Shown in pieces: positions 33,636-44,072 of a stretch of 64,000 bases of DNA. The notes beneath the pieces were generated by a model. It did no database searches and had not been told where the DNA came from. It worked only from the letters and a program-made list of their open reading frames with translations. The translations under genes and the position numbers were made by a program. Every line of letters starts with the position of its first letter. The stretch's first letter is position 1. The stretch is from assembly GCA_029891345.1 (NCBI GenBank), contig CM057000.1, forward strand, positions 123,923,838-123,987,837, written 5' to 3'. The DNA is from Dryococelus australis. Lineage: Eukaryota; Arthropoda; Insecta; Phasmatodea; Phasmatidae.

Positions 33636-34148
33636 CTACCTCTCCTTGGAGCAAGAATGGCATAAGGACCATTTTAGATTTTGACAGTTCGGTATCTCGC
33701 GATGGAATGAGCTCTGAGGCTGGGTGAGCGGAGGTAGTGGAAAAGAGGAGCAGGGCATGTCCGTCCTGGTAACTGGCTGACGAGGGAATGAGCTCTGAGG
33801 CGGTCGAGGGGAGGGAGGGGGAAAAAGGAGCAGGGTAGGTCTGTTCTGTTCGGAGTCTGATGAGGGAATGAGCTCTGAGGATTGATGAGGGGTAGGAGGG
33901 CGCAGAAGTAGGTCCTGGTTGCTGGCTGGCAAGGGAATAAGCTCGGAGGGTGGATGAGGGAAAGGAGGGGTAGAAAGCAGCAGGATACGTCCGCCCTCTT
34001 CGCTGTCTACCCTGCGATTGATCTTGGAAGCGGCATATGTCTTGCCAGACAGAAAGGGGCCAAGCAACTGAGCTAGTAATTGTGAAATTAGAGAAATGTC
34101 CGAAGGAATAAAGATCGTTACAAATGAAGAAATGATAGTAATGAACAA
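33636..34148 (-). CDS. Open frame of 170 codons over a Pro/Ser-rich minisatellite
   Basis: The frame starts at 34148 with a hydrophobic N-terminus (IISSFVTIFIPSDISLISQL). It then repeats phrases such as PPFPHPPSELIPLPASNQD and QSSFPRQPVTRTD four times. The repeats reflect the DNA minisatellite below (69-81 bp units, not all multiples of three), so the shared protein phrases shift register. I recognise no family. It is probably a chance frame through a purine-rich repeat, though a small secreted repetitive protein cannot be excluded. Confidence 0.25.
   Translation of the reverse strand: MFITIISSFVTIFIPSDISLISQLLAQLLGPFLSGKTYAASKINRRVDSEEGGRILLLSTPPFPHPPSELIPLPASNQDLLLRPPTPHQSSELIPSSDSEQNRPTLLLFPPPSPRPPQSSFPRQPVTRTDMPCSSFPLPPLTQPQSSFHREIPNCQNLKWSLCHSCSKER
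33690..33975. repeat. Minisatellite, 69-81 bp unit, four copies
   Basis: GGAATGAGCTCTGAGG recurs at 33703, 33785 and 33864, and as GGAATAAGCTCGGAGG at 33933. Between them are GGGGAGGGAGGGGGAAAAAG-like and GGTCCTGGTTGCTGGCTGG-like segments. Confidence 0.85.
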
Positions 34149-37100
34149 TTCAACACGTTACAAGCACCGAAAATTAAATATATTCCGTGACATGAATTAC
34201 TAATTGTGCGCACCGAGACATCAATGAAACAAGCACCGAGATAATCGAAACAAATCAATCACAGACACCAAAAGATTAAATAAATTCCGACATAAATATA
34301 ACTAAAACAACACTGAGACTACTAAACATTTACTAAGTATGCGCAACAAAAACTTAACTATAAATAAATCATTAAATGTAATTAAACAAATCAATCAACA
34401 TATCAAGACATTTGATCTGTGCCAAGATACCTCATCACTCAGACCATTTTACCGCCGTGTACAGCAACAGCGCAGCAGAGAGCCACACTCTACCATGCGC
34501 GGTAGCGCATAGGTGATAACGCCACACAAGTGCAGGTGTAAAAGGAGCACAGTGCAAAAGTGTAGCAGTGAGCAATGAAATGCAGGCAAACCAGTGCAAT
34601 GAGGTGACAGTGGCCAAGCAGTCACGTGCACTTGCATGCACGGATACAGGAAAAAGTACAAAAAAAACTATTATTTTCCAAAAGTGACTAAAAGGGCAAG
34701 GATTATGATGCAAGGTTATGTGTGTGCAAGGGAACACCCGTAAACATAGTAAAGTGTCCTATATTCAATTGCAAAGTGTTGTTTCCATAGTGTTTGTAAA
34801 TGTACTCATTTCCACATGTGTTCATCCTCACCTCATTTCACGTCTTTTTCAAGTGTAATCACATAATTGAGATTCCATAGTGTTTTGTCAGCAAGTAAGA
34901 GCAGAATTGGTAAGAGTGTAATAAGTTTTTGCAAGTGTGACAGCATGTGTGTCATGTTGGAACTGCAGTAGACGCAAAGTACTTCGACAGGCAGCTCGTG
35001 TGTACCGTCGGTCCGCGTGCCTGGGCTGCTGTCATCATTTGCGTCAATCAGTAACTACAACAGACTCTTTTAATCACCGGAAACTTTTCGTTTCTGCCGC
35101 CCGGGACACTGCCTCGCATCTCACATTCCCCAGTGTTTTGCATTGCCTGGGGAAGTTTCAAGCACAGTAAGTCGCGCAAGTGCCTTCGTGCCATTTCTCT
35201 GTTTTACCCCCGCCGACTGGTGTATGTATGGTTTGTTTGTATTGAATGTTTCCTTAGAGGAAAACGTAACGTGTGCCTAATAAAAGTCACAACGGAGAAA
35301 CGTGTGGTTTTATTCAGCTAAGCCACAAGGCGCTCCAGGGTAGGGGCCCTTACTATTTCCGCCAAAACACATGTGTGTACAAACTTTCAGTCTTGTTATT
35401 ATTATTGCGAGTGTTTTCAGGACTCTGCAACGTAATGTATGGGCGTGTGAATAGCCCCGATAATTCACCATGTAGGACACGAATCAGCTACTAATTATTC
35501 TACAGAGGAGTGATGCAGCACAGGTGAAAGGATTGCTGCCGATGGCCGTCGGCCGCACGATCCCGAGAAAGAAGAGTCTGTTTTACCAACTCATCATGAC
35601 ATTTTGTTTGGATGATGCATGGCGCTCCGGGTAACAACACATATTTCCCACACAATACCTCATTCCAGACTTCACCGCTCCTCAAACTCCAATTTACACT
35701 TAATCATCCTATGCACCCACATCATGTTAATCAAACACTAGCCATGAACAACAAGATGCTAATTACCTACACCCCAAGTGCACGTTTTCATTGTTCGCTC
35801 GCAACTGAACTGAGAATGTATTTTATTTCCATTAATTTTCAACCCTGACCAGCTAGCCCACATGCCATGCTCCCATTCTCCAACCCGCGCTAACCTTGGT
35901 GTAACTGTTACAAATGAAACACCGAGCAATATTTTCAAGTACCAACTAGAACGAGATAGTTTTGGTTCGAACCCCGTCGCAGGTACTTAGATTTTACCAC
36001 CTAATAAATAACCGATTAATTACAAGTAGAGTAATTACTTACTAAGTAAGCTTACTGAGAGAGGAATTACAAAAGCCAAGTGCACGTCCACAATGTGTCG
36101 CTCCTCACTGCAGACTGAACTCAGACTGTGTATACATTTCACTATATCCCCAAGCCCAAAGGCCCCAACACTTGGTTTATTATTAAATAAATTTCCAGCG
36201 AAATATAAGTTTTCAGTAAATTATGTTCCTTTGTATATGTTTCACTTGTTTATGCATGAATTAATTTTATGTTTTATTTTTTAAAATGTCTTTTTCAGTA
36301 AAGTGTCTTATAATAGTTCCAAAATTGCCAGAGACTCGTTTTACGTCGCATTATTTAAAAATGTTTATTAATAGAATAAGTTGTTCATTTTAACATATAA
36401 ATATATTATAGTATTACAGTACACATGTTGTGCAGACCAAAATCACCCCCACTGGTCTGCTACGTCATGCGAGGAAATAACTTTCACTCAGCTTCTACAA
36501 CACCAAGTTTAAATAAGCATATAGTTCTTTCATATAGAGTAAGAATATGTTACTTATTTTTCACACATGTATTACAACTTACATGTCTTATTTTTTAACT
36601 TTTTAAAATTAATAAAAAAATATATACAAAAAAATTAATTTACTAATAAAATCAACAATTACGATTCCAATGTGTTCCTATTTGTTATAGCGCTCAATTG
36701 CACGTGGTCGTGTGTTCGATAATTATTTTAAATTTCACATGTTAAAATACTGAATCAATCAGATTTACATTCCAGTAATGTTCCTTGACACTTTATAACC
36801 AAGAAAATAAATTATGTTGTTGTCTGCATGTGTGTGTAAAGATTCCTATGAGCGGGGGAGATATTCAAGTCTCGCAAGAGAGAAACTACAACCCCAAGAG
36901 GCTAGCCAAACATTTTAATATAAGTTTGAAACTGCTCAGCTTAGGTTCACAACCTGCGTTTAGTTAATGGTAATAGCTTGATAGTGAATACCGCAAGCGG
37001 AAACGAAAAATTCTAGTGAAGTCATGTTTTTCACATCTTCCTATTTTATAGCAATTCAAATTGCTAGATATCTAATTTTACTAATAAAAAAATTCAATCT

Positions 37101-37261
37101 GTAATAATAATTTCCGGTACAAGTAATTTGCACATACCGTACCAGCCAACTGTAGAACTTTACAACTATTTCAATAAAAACAGTATTAAATCACTTCAAA
37201 ATAATTAGTTTGAAAAACTGATTAGTGAACATTCACACACAATTCACTAGATAAGGACATA
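34149..37261. other. No gene recognised; possible transcript end
   Basis: GCCTAATAAAAGTC near 35276 is a polyadenylation-type signal. On the opposite strand GCTGAATAAAACC lies near 35311, so both directions have one within 40 bp. GCGCTCCAGGGTAGGGGCCC follows. This could be an LTR edge or a UTR, but I cannot pair it with a second copy. Open frames (for example 34937-35170 plus) are short and unrecognised. 36.0-37.2 kb is very AT-rich. Confidence 0.35.
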
Positions 37262-37312
37262 CAGAGGCGCAGAAACGTCTTGATCTCAAGGGGGGGGGGG
37301 GGGTAGGGCAAA
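37262..37312. mobile_element. hAT-like terminal sequence
   Basis: CAGAGGCGCAGAAACGTCTT followed by GATCTCAAG and a run of 14 G resembles the ends of TTF-type hAT elements. It is on the 3' side of the transposase relic at 38043-40310 and may be that element's end. No partner repeat or target duplication was found. Confidence 0.45.
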
Positions 37313-38042
37313 CACAGATCACCCACCACCCCTGGTCAGGCGAACCTAATGTCAAAGTTTTTTATATGTTTGTGTATAATGTGCGTGTTCTATACTAATC
37401 AATCCAATCTGGAAAATTTCTTCGACCATTTGCTATTAGCGGTGATATTTTAAAGGTTCGAAGAACATCTCACACATGATGTTGACATGTAAAAATAGAA
37501 CTCTCATTCTTGTAAATAATGTTTTCTCATATTAAGTTCAAAACTAAGAATAGCTGAGTCGGTGACTAACAAGGGATGAACTAAATAATAAGTAATAACT
37601 TCATTATTAAGTGGTTCTTGGTTGAGTTTTTTGTACGACTTGAAATCACAACTCCAGTTCTACCATTTTCAAAATTTTATTGTTTCTATAGTATTTAGGG
37701 CCCATTACATTAGATTATCAGCGCCTGATTTTCAACTTTCGGAAATTCTTTATAAACTTAATAATTCGTCGACAAGAAATGCAATACTATTGAAAGATAA
37801 CTATGGCTAAATAAATATTTCCTAGTAGAAAAAATATAGGCCTTTTACAATATTTATTTCTAAGTGGAACATATACATAACGCGAGAAAGGAATGAAAGA
37901 CTTCTATATATACGAAACCAAGAAAGTGCGAGTACTAATCAATAAACACTAATAAGATCATTGTTTAAAAACAAATGAGAATATGATACATACTAAACAT
38001 ATCAGTGTTTCGTATATCAAACATTAACTATGAGCATATTAG
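37313..38042. other. 3' noncoding part of the adjacent hAT relic (inferred)
   Basis: AT-rich, no recognisable coding sequence. It lies between the hAT-like end at 37262 and the transposase stop at 38043. Confidence 0.35.
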
Positions 38043-40310
38043 TTATTTTTTGCCAAATACATGAACCCTATACTCATTTTTGCTAATAAACTCTGATATG
38101 AGACTTTCAATTTTGAGACCATCAGTGAGTTTATCATACACATGCAGAATACTCAATGAATTCAGTCTCTTCTGTGTCATCGTCATTTGCAGGTAGCTTT
38201 TCAGCATTCGAAGCGTGGATAAAGAACGTTCGGCTGTTGCAGATGTGACAGGCGTGACCAGAAGATAACAAAGAAATTTTTCCAGCTCCGGAAAAAGAGA
38301 TCTGGTGCATATCCCTTAAGCGCTGCACATATTGGATTGTTTTTTTTTTTTTTTTTTTTTTTACAGCGAGGAGAGAACTTTTTCAACATTTCAATCTGAT
38401 GTTCTAGCTGTTCCAGATCGAAATCTTTTTCTTGCAAAGTTTATGTTACCTCAGAGTTCCTTTCTATTGTCTGAGTTGCAAGACCCTCTTTAAGATAAGC
38501 ATATTTTTTGTAGCCAGTTTGTTCAAATCTCCTTTGTATTTCTCTAGTAATACTGTCTAGTTATTCGAAGTATACTTTCCTGTACAACTCTTCTGGGGAT
38601 GCAAACTGGTAGTCTGGTACAGCGTAATTTGACTGCTGAAGTCTTTTTGGAGTCTTTTTGCTTCTTGGTAAAGTTGGGAAAATAAGTTCATATTCTACGA
38701 CCTTCGAATCCATCTCAGACCATAGATGGTTGAAACCATCTTCATTCCTTTTTTCAATCAAACACTTCAAGACAACATTTATTGCCTCACTAGCACCTGC
38801 TACCGTCATTGTTTTCTTTTCCAACACAACACTAAGACATTCAGTCTCAGAAAACAACCCCTGGCATATTCGCAAGCCTAGATAAACTTCTCCTTTAGAA
38901 AACTGATCGTATAAACCCCGTGCCTTATTTGCGACACCTTCGTTACTTTCTGCGAGTGGCTGCAAAAACTGAAGAATCACCGGATAAGAGTTCATCACAT
39001 TGGTAATAGATTTTACTCTGACTGTACAGCACGCGGGGCATTGTGGTTTGGGAATATAGATTTCTTTTAGATCTAAATCTGCAGCTAAATCAGCAAACCT
39101 CTTTTTTTCTTTTTGCAGAACCTTTAGAAACATTAGCAATTTCCTGCACTCACTGCATGCAGTCTCTCAGTAGAGAGATATTTTCAACACGGTCCTGAAG
39201 ATCAAGATTTAGTGAGTGATTCGCACAATGGTAATATTGTGCCTTTGGATGTTTTTTGTTATTATTGCCTGAACTCCTTTGACAGCGCCAGACATGTTGC
39301 TCCCACCATCATAAATTGTCCTCTGAGATCTTGAAATGACAAATTGAAACGACAAAGAACATCTTCAATAACAGCAAACAGTCTCTCTCTCCTGTGACTT
39401 CGGGTATTTCATATAAACCAAGAAATACTTCTTCTGCCTCGAGAATTTGCGAGTTTACCGTTTGTATGGTCCTTGCAGCTTTCGTCTCTAGTTTCATTTA
39501 ATATAATGGTAAACTCCTTCCTGTTTCTAATTTCACTCAATAATCCTCTCAAGATTGAGTGTGCCGTATCATTTATTACTTCATTCTTAATTTCCCAGGA
39601 TGCAGAATTCTTTTTGTTTTTTCAAGAGGTGCTGAAGCTCAGGAAGGTCATTTAGCTCGTAAATTTAAAACTGATCAAAGTTCGCTGATATGTCATCATG
39701 AAAACGAAAAGCTAGCCCTTGACGTGCCAAATACTTCGAAGTTGTAAAAATTGCTCATAGCGCTGCATGATTTTTTTTTTGTCGTTGCTCACTCAGTGTT
39801 TTGTTTAGCTGGTTTACAGCTGGTGTTCGTTGTAACAAAATTAATTTCTCTCTTGCTTCCTTACGCATGGAACTATTTTCGTGCTGAAAAAATGTTTCAA
39901 CTGCTTTCTTCCTACGAGTGAAGCCATCGTATGTAAGATTAGACTCGTATTGAGGATTGTGTTGTACAAGTTTCTCGTGCAGTGCTTTGACTCAAATGAA
40001 ACAAAAAATGTTTCAACTGCTTTCTTCCTACGAGTGAAGCCAGCGTATGTAAGATTAGACTCGTATTGAGGATTGCGTTGTACAAGTTTCTCGTGCAGTG
40101 CTTTGACTCAAATGAAACAAAAAACAGCATTTTTGAAAGACTGTAGTCAAGCCAAGGGTAGACACTAAACCACTTATACTGGAAATGACGAAGCCTTCCT
40201 TCCTTCTTCTTTATTTGGTGGAATGTGATCTGGTTGATGAGGCTTGTCATGTGTTTGTCGTCATCATGCTGCAAACCGGCTGCGAATATGTCTTCAGGAT
40301 TCTTATTTGC
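38043..40310 (-). pseudogene. Second broken hAT transposase (TTF zinc finger / DUF4371)
   Basis: On the minus strand, from the N-terminal end: QYKWFSVYPWLDYSLSK (40120-40200), then GFTRRKKAVETFF (near 39900 and again near 40020), which form the TTF-type zinc finger. Next are DDISANFDQF (near 39690) and the DUF4371 part through 39309-39497. Around 39280 is TIYDGGSNMSGAVKG, carrying the catalytic-Asp-type motif. A 192-codon open segment covers 38561-39139. TSATAERSFSTLRMLKSYLQ lies near 38220, with a stop codon at 38043. Frameshifts, stops and a 22-base T run (38341-38362) interrupt it. It differs from the relic at 3.0-5.1 kb in every conserved block, so it is a separate family. It is not functional as written. 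Confidence 0.88.
39891..40122. repeat. Nearly perfect 116-bp tandem duplication
   Basis: The unit from AATGTTTCAACTGCTTTCTT to GACTCAAATGAAACAAAAAA is present at 39891 and again at 40007, with only about two base differences (CCATCG/CCAGCG and GATTGTG/GATTGCG). It lies inside the zinc-finger part of the hAT pseudogene. 116 is not a multiple of three, so it also breaks the frame. Confidence 0.95.
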
Positions 40311-41794
40311 AGTGAATTTACTGTTTTTAATTATTTGTTTTAGGTTTAGTTATTTCAGTACAGAAATATATTTCTACAAATAGTGTTAATTATTTTGTTA
40401 TTTATAAAAAAATAAGGGGTACATTTAAGGATATCTACTTTCGAAATCATAAAATCTTTCAACTTTGAATGAAATTATAGTCATTTCGAAGTATTAGAAG
40501 AATTTTATTAAAACTAAGTCAAATATTAACACAAAATGAAGACTTCACACGCTAATGAAAATACAATAACTTTGTTATCATTAAAAATGCTGATTTTTCA
40601 CAAAAAAATTTAACACTATCAATATTTAATGAACATTTAAATTTTGATTACAATTACTGAATCTTGGAATGGTTGTATATGCAGTCTGACGAACCACAGT
40701 CGTCAAACATTAAAGTAGCAGTTTTTTCGAAAAAAATTTTGACAAAAAAAAATTATATATAAACATTTTAAAAAGACAGGAAAGCTATTTAATATGATGA
40801 TTACTAACAGTATTACTGTACATTTACATATTATAAAACACTGTATGGGTCCCTGTCATTTATAACTTTGAGCATGTAAATACCACTGTAATATTATTAT
40901 GCCAAAATTTCTAATAATAACCTACGTATATTGCAACTAATTATTCTATTTTTTTTAGGCCTGTATGTATGTTCCAACATCATCCTCAAATTGCTAAATC
41001 GATTTTCATAAAAGTTCCACTGGAAATACCTTAATCTTAAACAATGGGATATGTATCAATTACTCTACTACATCAACAGGGATATTAAGCATAAGCAGTG
41101 GAAACAACATGCGTTGATCATAAAGTATATTTATTAGATTTTCACTTTATATTATACGACTAAATATCCACTACTTAGTTTCTGATAGTGCAGAAGTAAA
41201 TAAAATAATTCAGTTTCCTAAAGCATCGTATCGTCATTGCCATATGGCCATGAGTAATAGATGACGCACATTGGTTTTCGCATATAGCTCATCTTACCAA
41301 ACAATTGCTTATAATTTTAAATAAACTGCCATATTTGATTTTGCATTGACATTACGTTCTTTACCATAGGCAGTAAGAACCACACAACATTTTTCAGTGA
41401 AAAGTTAAAATATTTGGTGGGGATAAATTTACTTGCGTCGTAAGGCGTGTAACATTTCTTAACTGATATTCGTGAGCAGACACCACTTTCCCACGTGACA
41501 TAGTTTTTGAAGTTATTTCCTGAAGAACAGCACGTTGTTTGGCGGCTTAGCCAGGTGGAACCCTTGTAAAGCAAAAGCATATTTTAATAAAAGTAATTCA
41601 TGTTAACAGTATTCTTTATCCAGGGTTATTTAAACTTGAAACCAGTCCGATGATACGATACGATGCGGACGATTTTCGCAAGCATTTTACATGGGAGGTA
41701 CGATTCTCGAATTAACGCAGCGGGATCATTACAGGAAAATTGGAGAATTTGCATAATTAAAAAGGAAGGTAGGGGAAGGCATTAATGCACCATT
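40311..41794. other. No gene recognised
   Basis: Very AT-rich. The 87-codon minus frame (41317-41580) has several cysteines but no known motif. The right end of the hAT element would be expected here, but no G/C-run terminus is visible. Confidence 0.4.
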
Positions 41795-41802
41795 TGAATC
41801 GG

Positions 41803-42000
41803 TCCCTGCAGAAAAGGCCTCAATCATGAAATCATCGAAAACGAGGTAACCCCATATTCATGATTTCATATATTGTTTATATCTTTTTACAATAAAAGGG
41901 ACTCAGTCAAGTGACTAGAAAGCCGAATAACCGACTACAGAATTAGATAATTCCGTGCAGAATGGTCCTCAGTCAATGATTGAAGACCTTTCTGCAGGGA
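41803..42000. repeat. 198-bp inverted-repeat unit at the left end
   Basis: TCCCTGCAGAAAAGGCCTCA followed by ATCAT at 41803-41827 is the inverse of 41974-42000, whose complement reads TCCCTGCAGAAAGGTCTTCA and continues ATCATTG. This could be a subterminal inverted repeat of the larger element or an independent small MITE sharing its termini. Confidence 0.75.
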
Positions 42001-42171
42001 AGTGTTGTTCACGCTCATGAATGTTGCCACTACTGTTTTGCGCCAAATTAACAGCTGAGAGTTAAGCGAGGTTACGTTTGCCTATAGGCTGCAGGATTGT
42101 ACTTCAATCAGTTTGTTACGATTGTATTATTAGCTTCTTTGGTATTTTATTAGTATACAAATCGAAGAAAA

Positions 42172-44072
42172 CCCTACAGTAGGGGGAAAAAAAAAAAGGA
42201 AGAGTAATCCTTCTTCATGGGTAAGAAATAAAACTAAGTTAGCAAAAGTCAAGTGCGAAGAATATACGTATTACAAGGGGAAACTCGTGCCAGCCAAACA
42301 AACAGGAGCACCTTGCAGGTAATAATTGCTTAGTATGATTTAAAGTAGTAAATACATAATGTCTTGATGTATTTTATTATTATATAGTTCAGTATTTTAC
42401 TGTTAAATTTACAGTCTACATAGACAAAATGTTCTGAATTTTTTTCTAGATGTAAGAGGAAGGACTGTTTCAAGGGAATCAGTGAAGAGGACCAGCACAG
42501 CATCCTGACCCGGTTCCATGATCTGTAGACAAAAGATGAGCAGGATATGTTCATTCAGTCGCTCATAGACGTTCACGATGTCAAGTAACGCCGTCCTCGT
42601 AAAGGAGAAATGAACGAAAAAATGTAAAATCATTAAGTACCACACAGTTGTGGGTCAACAAAGGATTGGGGTATGTCTTCAAGATTTTATATCTCTACAT
42701 TCTATAACAACTAATCGAGTAAAACGATTAAGAAGCCTAAGTGTCCTGGGGAAAAGTCCTAAAGATATGCGTGGAAAGAATTCCAGTTCAAATGTTATTC
42801 CAGCACAGACAAGGATACTTATTAAGGGGGACATTGAAAGTTTCCCTGTAAAGGAAAGTCATTACTCTGGGAGACAAAGACAATATTTAGATGCCAAGCT
42901 CAATTTGACAGTAATGTATCAGTTATTCAAGGACAAGCATCCAAACACAAAGGTTAGCTATCAGTTTTATGCCAAATTCTTCAAAGATAATTTCGGTTTA
43001 TCGTTTGGACGCTCCCAAGTAGATTTTTGCTATGTATGTGAGGAATTAAAGTTCAAATTACGAAGTCCTCATCTCAACGATGCCGCTAAAAGGTGTGCAG
43101 CAGCAGAGCTTTTGGTTCATAACAGGTGATCCAAGAAAATTTATAACCAAATGAAAGCAGATGCTGAATCGACAAACCAGCCTCATGTATTAGCAATATG
43201 TTTTGAACTGCATGCAAGACATACAGTTGCCACAGGTTCCTGTTCAGGAGACACTCTACCTGCGGCAATCAACTGTCAATGTATTTGGCATTCATAATAT
43301 AACTAACAACACTGCCAAAAAAATACATATCTACCATGAAGGCATCGCTAAAATGGGACCAAATGAAGTTTGTTCTTTTTTGTGTGACTACTTGAAGGAT
43401 GTCCCTCCAGAGATTACTGGAATACATATATACTCAGAAAACTGCAGTGGGTAAGTAATAACCATTCATTATCCAGACTACTTTTGGCAATGACTGACAC
43501 CCGGCAGTTCAACAAAACTGAACACTTCTTTATGCCATGCGACCGAGATTTTGGTATTATTAAGAGATACATCAAACGCCATGACAGATTTTTCAGTGTG
43601 CATGAACTCACAGAATTAATAATAGCATCCAGCAATACACACATATTTATTGTCAAAGAAATTACTTATGCAGACATTCTAGATTTCAAGAAATGGCGGC
43701 AGCCGTACTATAAGAAGAATTGTATCTCAGAAGAAACGTTTCGCAAAAGTGTGCAACGAGACAAAAAAATTCACTATGATATTAGCAACATGATGAATTT
43801 GTCCTACAATACTGAGGTAAGAGGTACCATTGTAGCACGAGAGTTTATAAATGGAGTAGTGAGCCATACATTCCGTCTTGCACAACCAGGGGAAACCAGT
43901 ACCATACTTTCCTATGGAACATGCCTACCTATCAGGAAAGGTTCCATCGAAAATGGTAAAAATCAACGATTTACATAAACTTCTTCGCTTTGTGCCTGAT
44001 GAATACCAAGATTTTTACAAGAGCATCGTTCAGTTGCTTTCTGCTACTAAATCACACAATGAAGACGAGTAA
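42172..44072 (+). pseudogene. DUF7869-type (putative transposon-derived) gene, broken, with one intron
   Basis: Exon 1 (about 42172-42318) encodes KRKSNPSSWVRNKTKLAKV and YYKGKLVPAKQTGAPC. A 131-bp intron (42319-42449, GTAATA..TTTTTTTCTAG) interrupts a codon. Exon 2 resumes with CKRKDCFKGISEEDQ, forming a Cys cluster across the junction. In-frame stops at 42526 and 42586 follow. Then come GVCLQDFISLHSITTNRVKR and SYQFYAKFFKDNFGLSFGRS (open 42650-43129), a stop at 43128-43130, and IQLPQVPVQETLYLRQ (43203-43454). After a frameshift near 43450 are LLLAMTDTRQFNKTEHFF, MPCDRDFGIIKRYIKRHDR (43484-43978) and, after another shift, KLLRFVPDEYQDFYKSI (ends 44072). The order matches insect proteins I recall as DUF7869. 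The function is unknown; a nuclease-like transposase role is suspected. It is inactivated. Confidence 0.8.

Noticed and set aside
35270-35360. LTR ending in GGGGCCCTTACT with AATAAA upstream
   Set aside because: No second copy, primer site or TG start could be found in the window, so an LTR call is unsupported.
35950-35980. GGTTCGAACCC near 35966, resembling tRNA box B
   Set aside because: No box A or cloverleaf-compatible sequence lies upstream at tRNA spacing and no anticodon arm can be drawn, so no tRNA or SINE is called.
43442-43475. GTAAGT..CAG at 43450-43472 as a possible intron in the DUF7869-type gene
   Set aside because: The interval is only about 25 bp, too short to splice. A single-base frameshift lets conserved text (NNHSLSRLLLAMTDT) read straight through.
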